From positions 124,001-188,000 of the forward strand of contig NZ_WNKY01000005.1 in NCBI RefSeq assembly GCF_009720825.1: DNA of 64,000 bases, written 5' to 3'. Made by a program: the position numbers and the translations under genes. Under the pieces are notes generated by a model. It was not told the origin of the DNA. It saw nothing but the letters and a program-made list of their open reading frames with translations, and made no database searches. Of the stretch, positions 63,866-64,000 are shown one piece after another (position 1 is the first letter of the stretch; the number at the start of each line of letters is the position of its first letter). The DNA comes from Duganella radicis (lineage in GTDB: Bacteria; Pseudomonadota; Gammaproteobacteria; Burkholderiales; Burkholderiaceae_D).

Positions 63866-64000
63866 CGCTGCCCGTTATTACGCAGGAGGACTTAGACGCG
63901 CTGGCGACCTTGGCTGCGGACTTGCAGTTTGCCGATGCCGAGCGACGGGCGGTACTGTTGGAAGGCAATTCGCGCGATATCAATGCGGCTCCGGGGAGCG
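63862..64000 (+). CDS. UvrD/Rep-like helicase (GajB-like), N-terminus only
   Basis: 46 codons before the window ends. It starts as ATGA overlapping the OLD-nuclease stop. MTLPVITQEDLDALATLAAD is followed by a Q-motif-like region and ends INAAPGS, the start of the Walker A loop (A-x-PGSGKT) of superfamily 1A helicases. Tight coupling with the OLD gene supports a two-gene Gabija-like system. The assignment depends on the sequence beyond the window. Confidence 0.7.
   Translation, partial: MTLPVITQEDLDALATLAADLQFADAERRAVLLEGNSRDINAAPGS

Overview
The window looks like chromosomal DNA of a GC-rich betaproteobacterium, most likely Oxalobacteraceae (Massilia/Duganella/Janthinobacterium type). That placement rests on gene content and order (grpE-dnaK-dnaJ next to hemH, recN and nadK; assimilatory nas/nir cluster; polyamine genes), not on a database search. 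Two stretches are visibly more AT-rich and look acquired: about 29.7-32.05 kb (an AbiE-type toxin-antitoxin pair) and everything from about 51.2 kb to the end.

Region 1 (1-13 kb) handles polyamines. A minus-strand operon encodes a PuuD-like hydrolase, a PuuA-like gamma-glutamylputrescine synthetase, an SpuC-like aminotransferase, an aldehyde dehydrogenase and a third, GlnT-like synthetase cut by the window edge. It diverges from a MocR-type regulator followed by an MFS gene that seems to lack one membrane helix. Next comes a second puuA copy with potG, potH and potI, but no potF.

Region 2 (13-26 kb) is assimilatory nitrate/nitrite metabolism, all on the minus strand: nasT, nrtABD, a soluble chemoreceptor-like protein, narK-type transporter, nirBD, an FAD reductase and nasA. 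Two sigma-54 promoters each precede a leader RNA with paired hexaloop hairpins and an intrinsic terminator, which is the target expected for the ANTAR protein NasT.

Region 3 (26-32 kb) holds a taurine/sulfonate ABC transporter, a TauD-family gene inactivated by deletion and frameshift, and the AbiE-like pair with a cluster of palindromic operators over its promoter.

Region 4 (32-51 kb) is housekeeping: carbonic anhydrase, dnaJ, dnaK, grpE with a good RpoH promoter, hemH, recN, nadK, a sorbosone-dehydrogenase-like protein, gloA behind a hairpin that covers its ribosome binding site, a UbiA-type prenyltransferase pair, two SDRs, a TolC-like channel, rhodanese, a PCMT-like methyltransferase and a TetR regulator.

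Region 5 (51.2-64 kb) is a Tn7-like transposition module (three 19-bp tandem repeats, xre, tnsA, tnsB, tnsC and two different tniQ/tnsD genes), then a repeat-rich non-coding stretch, an IS3-type remnant, an unknown membrane-anchored protein, and the start of a Gabija-like OLD nuclease plus UvrD helicase pair. These last genes are plausibly cargo. No tRNA, rRNA or CRISPR array was seen.
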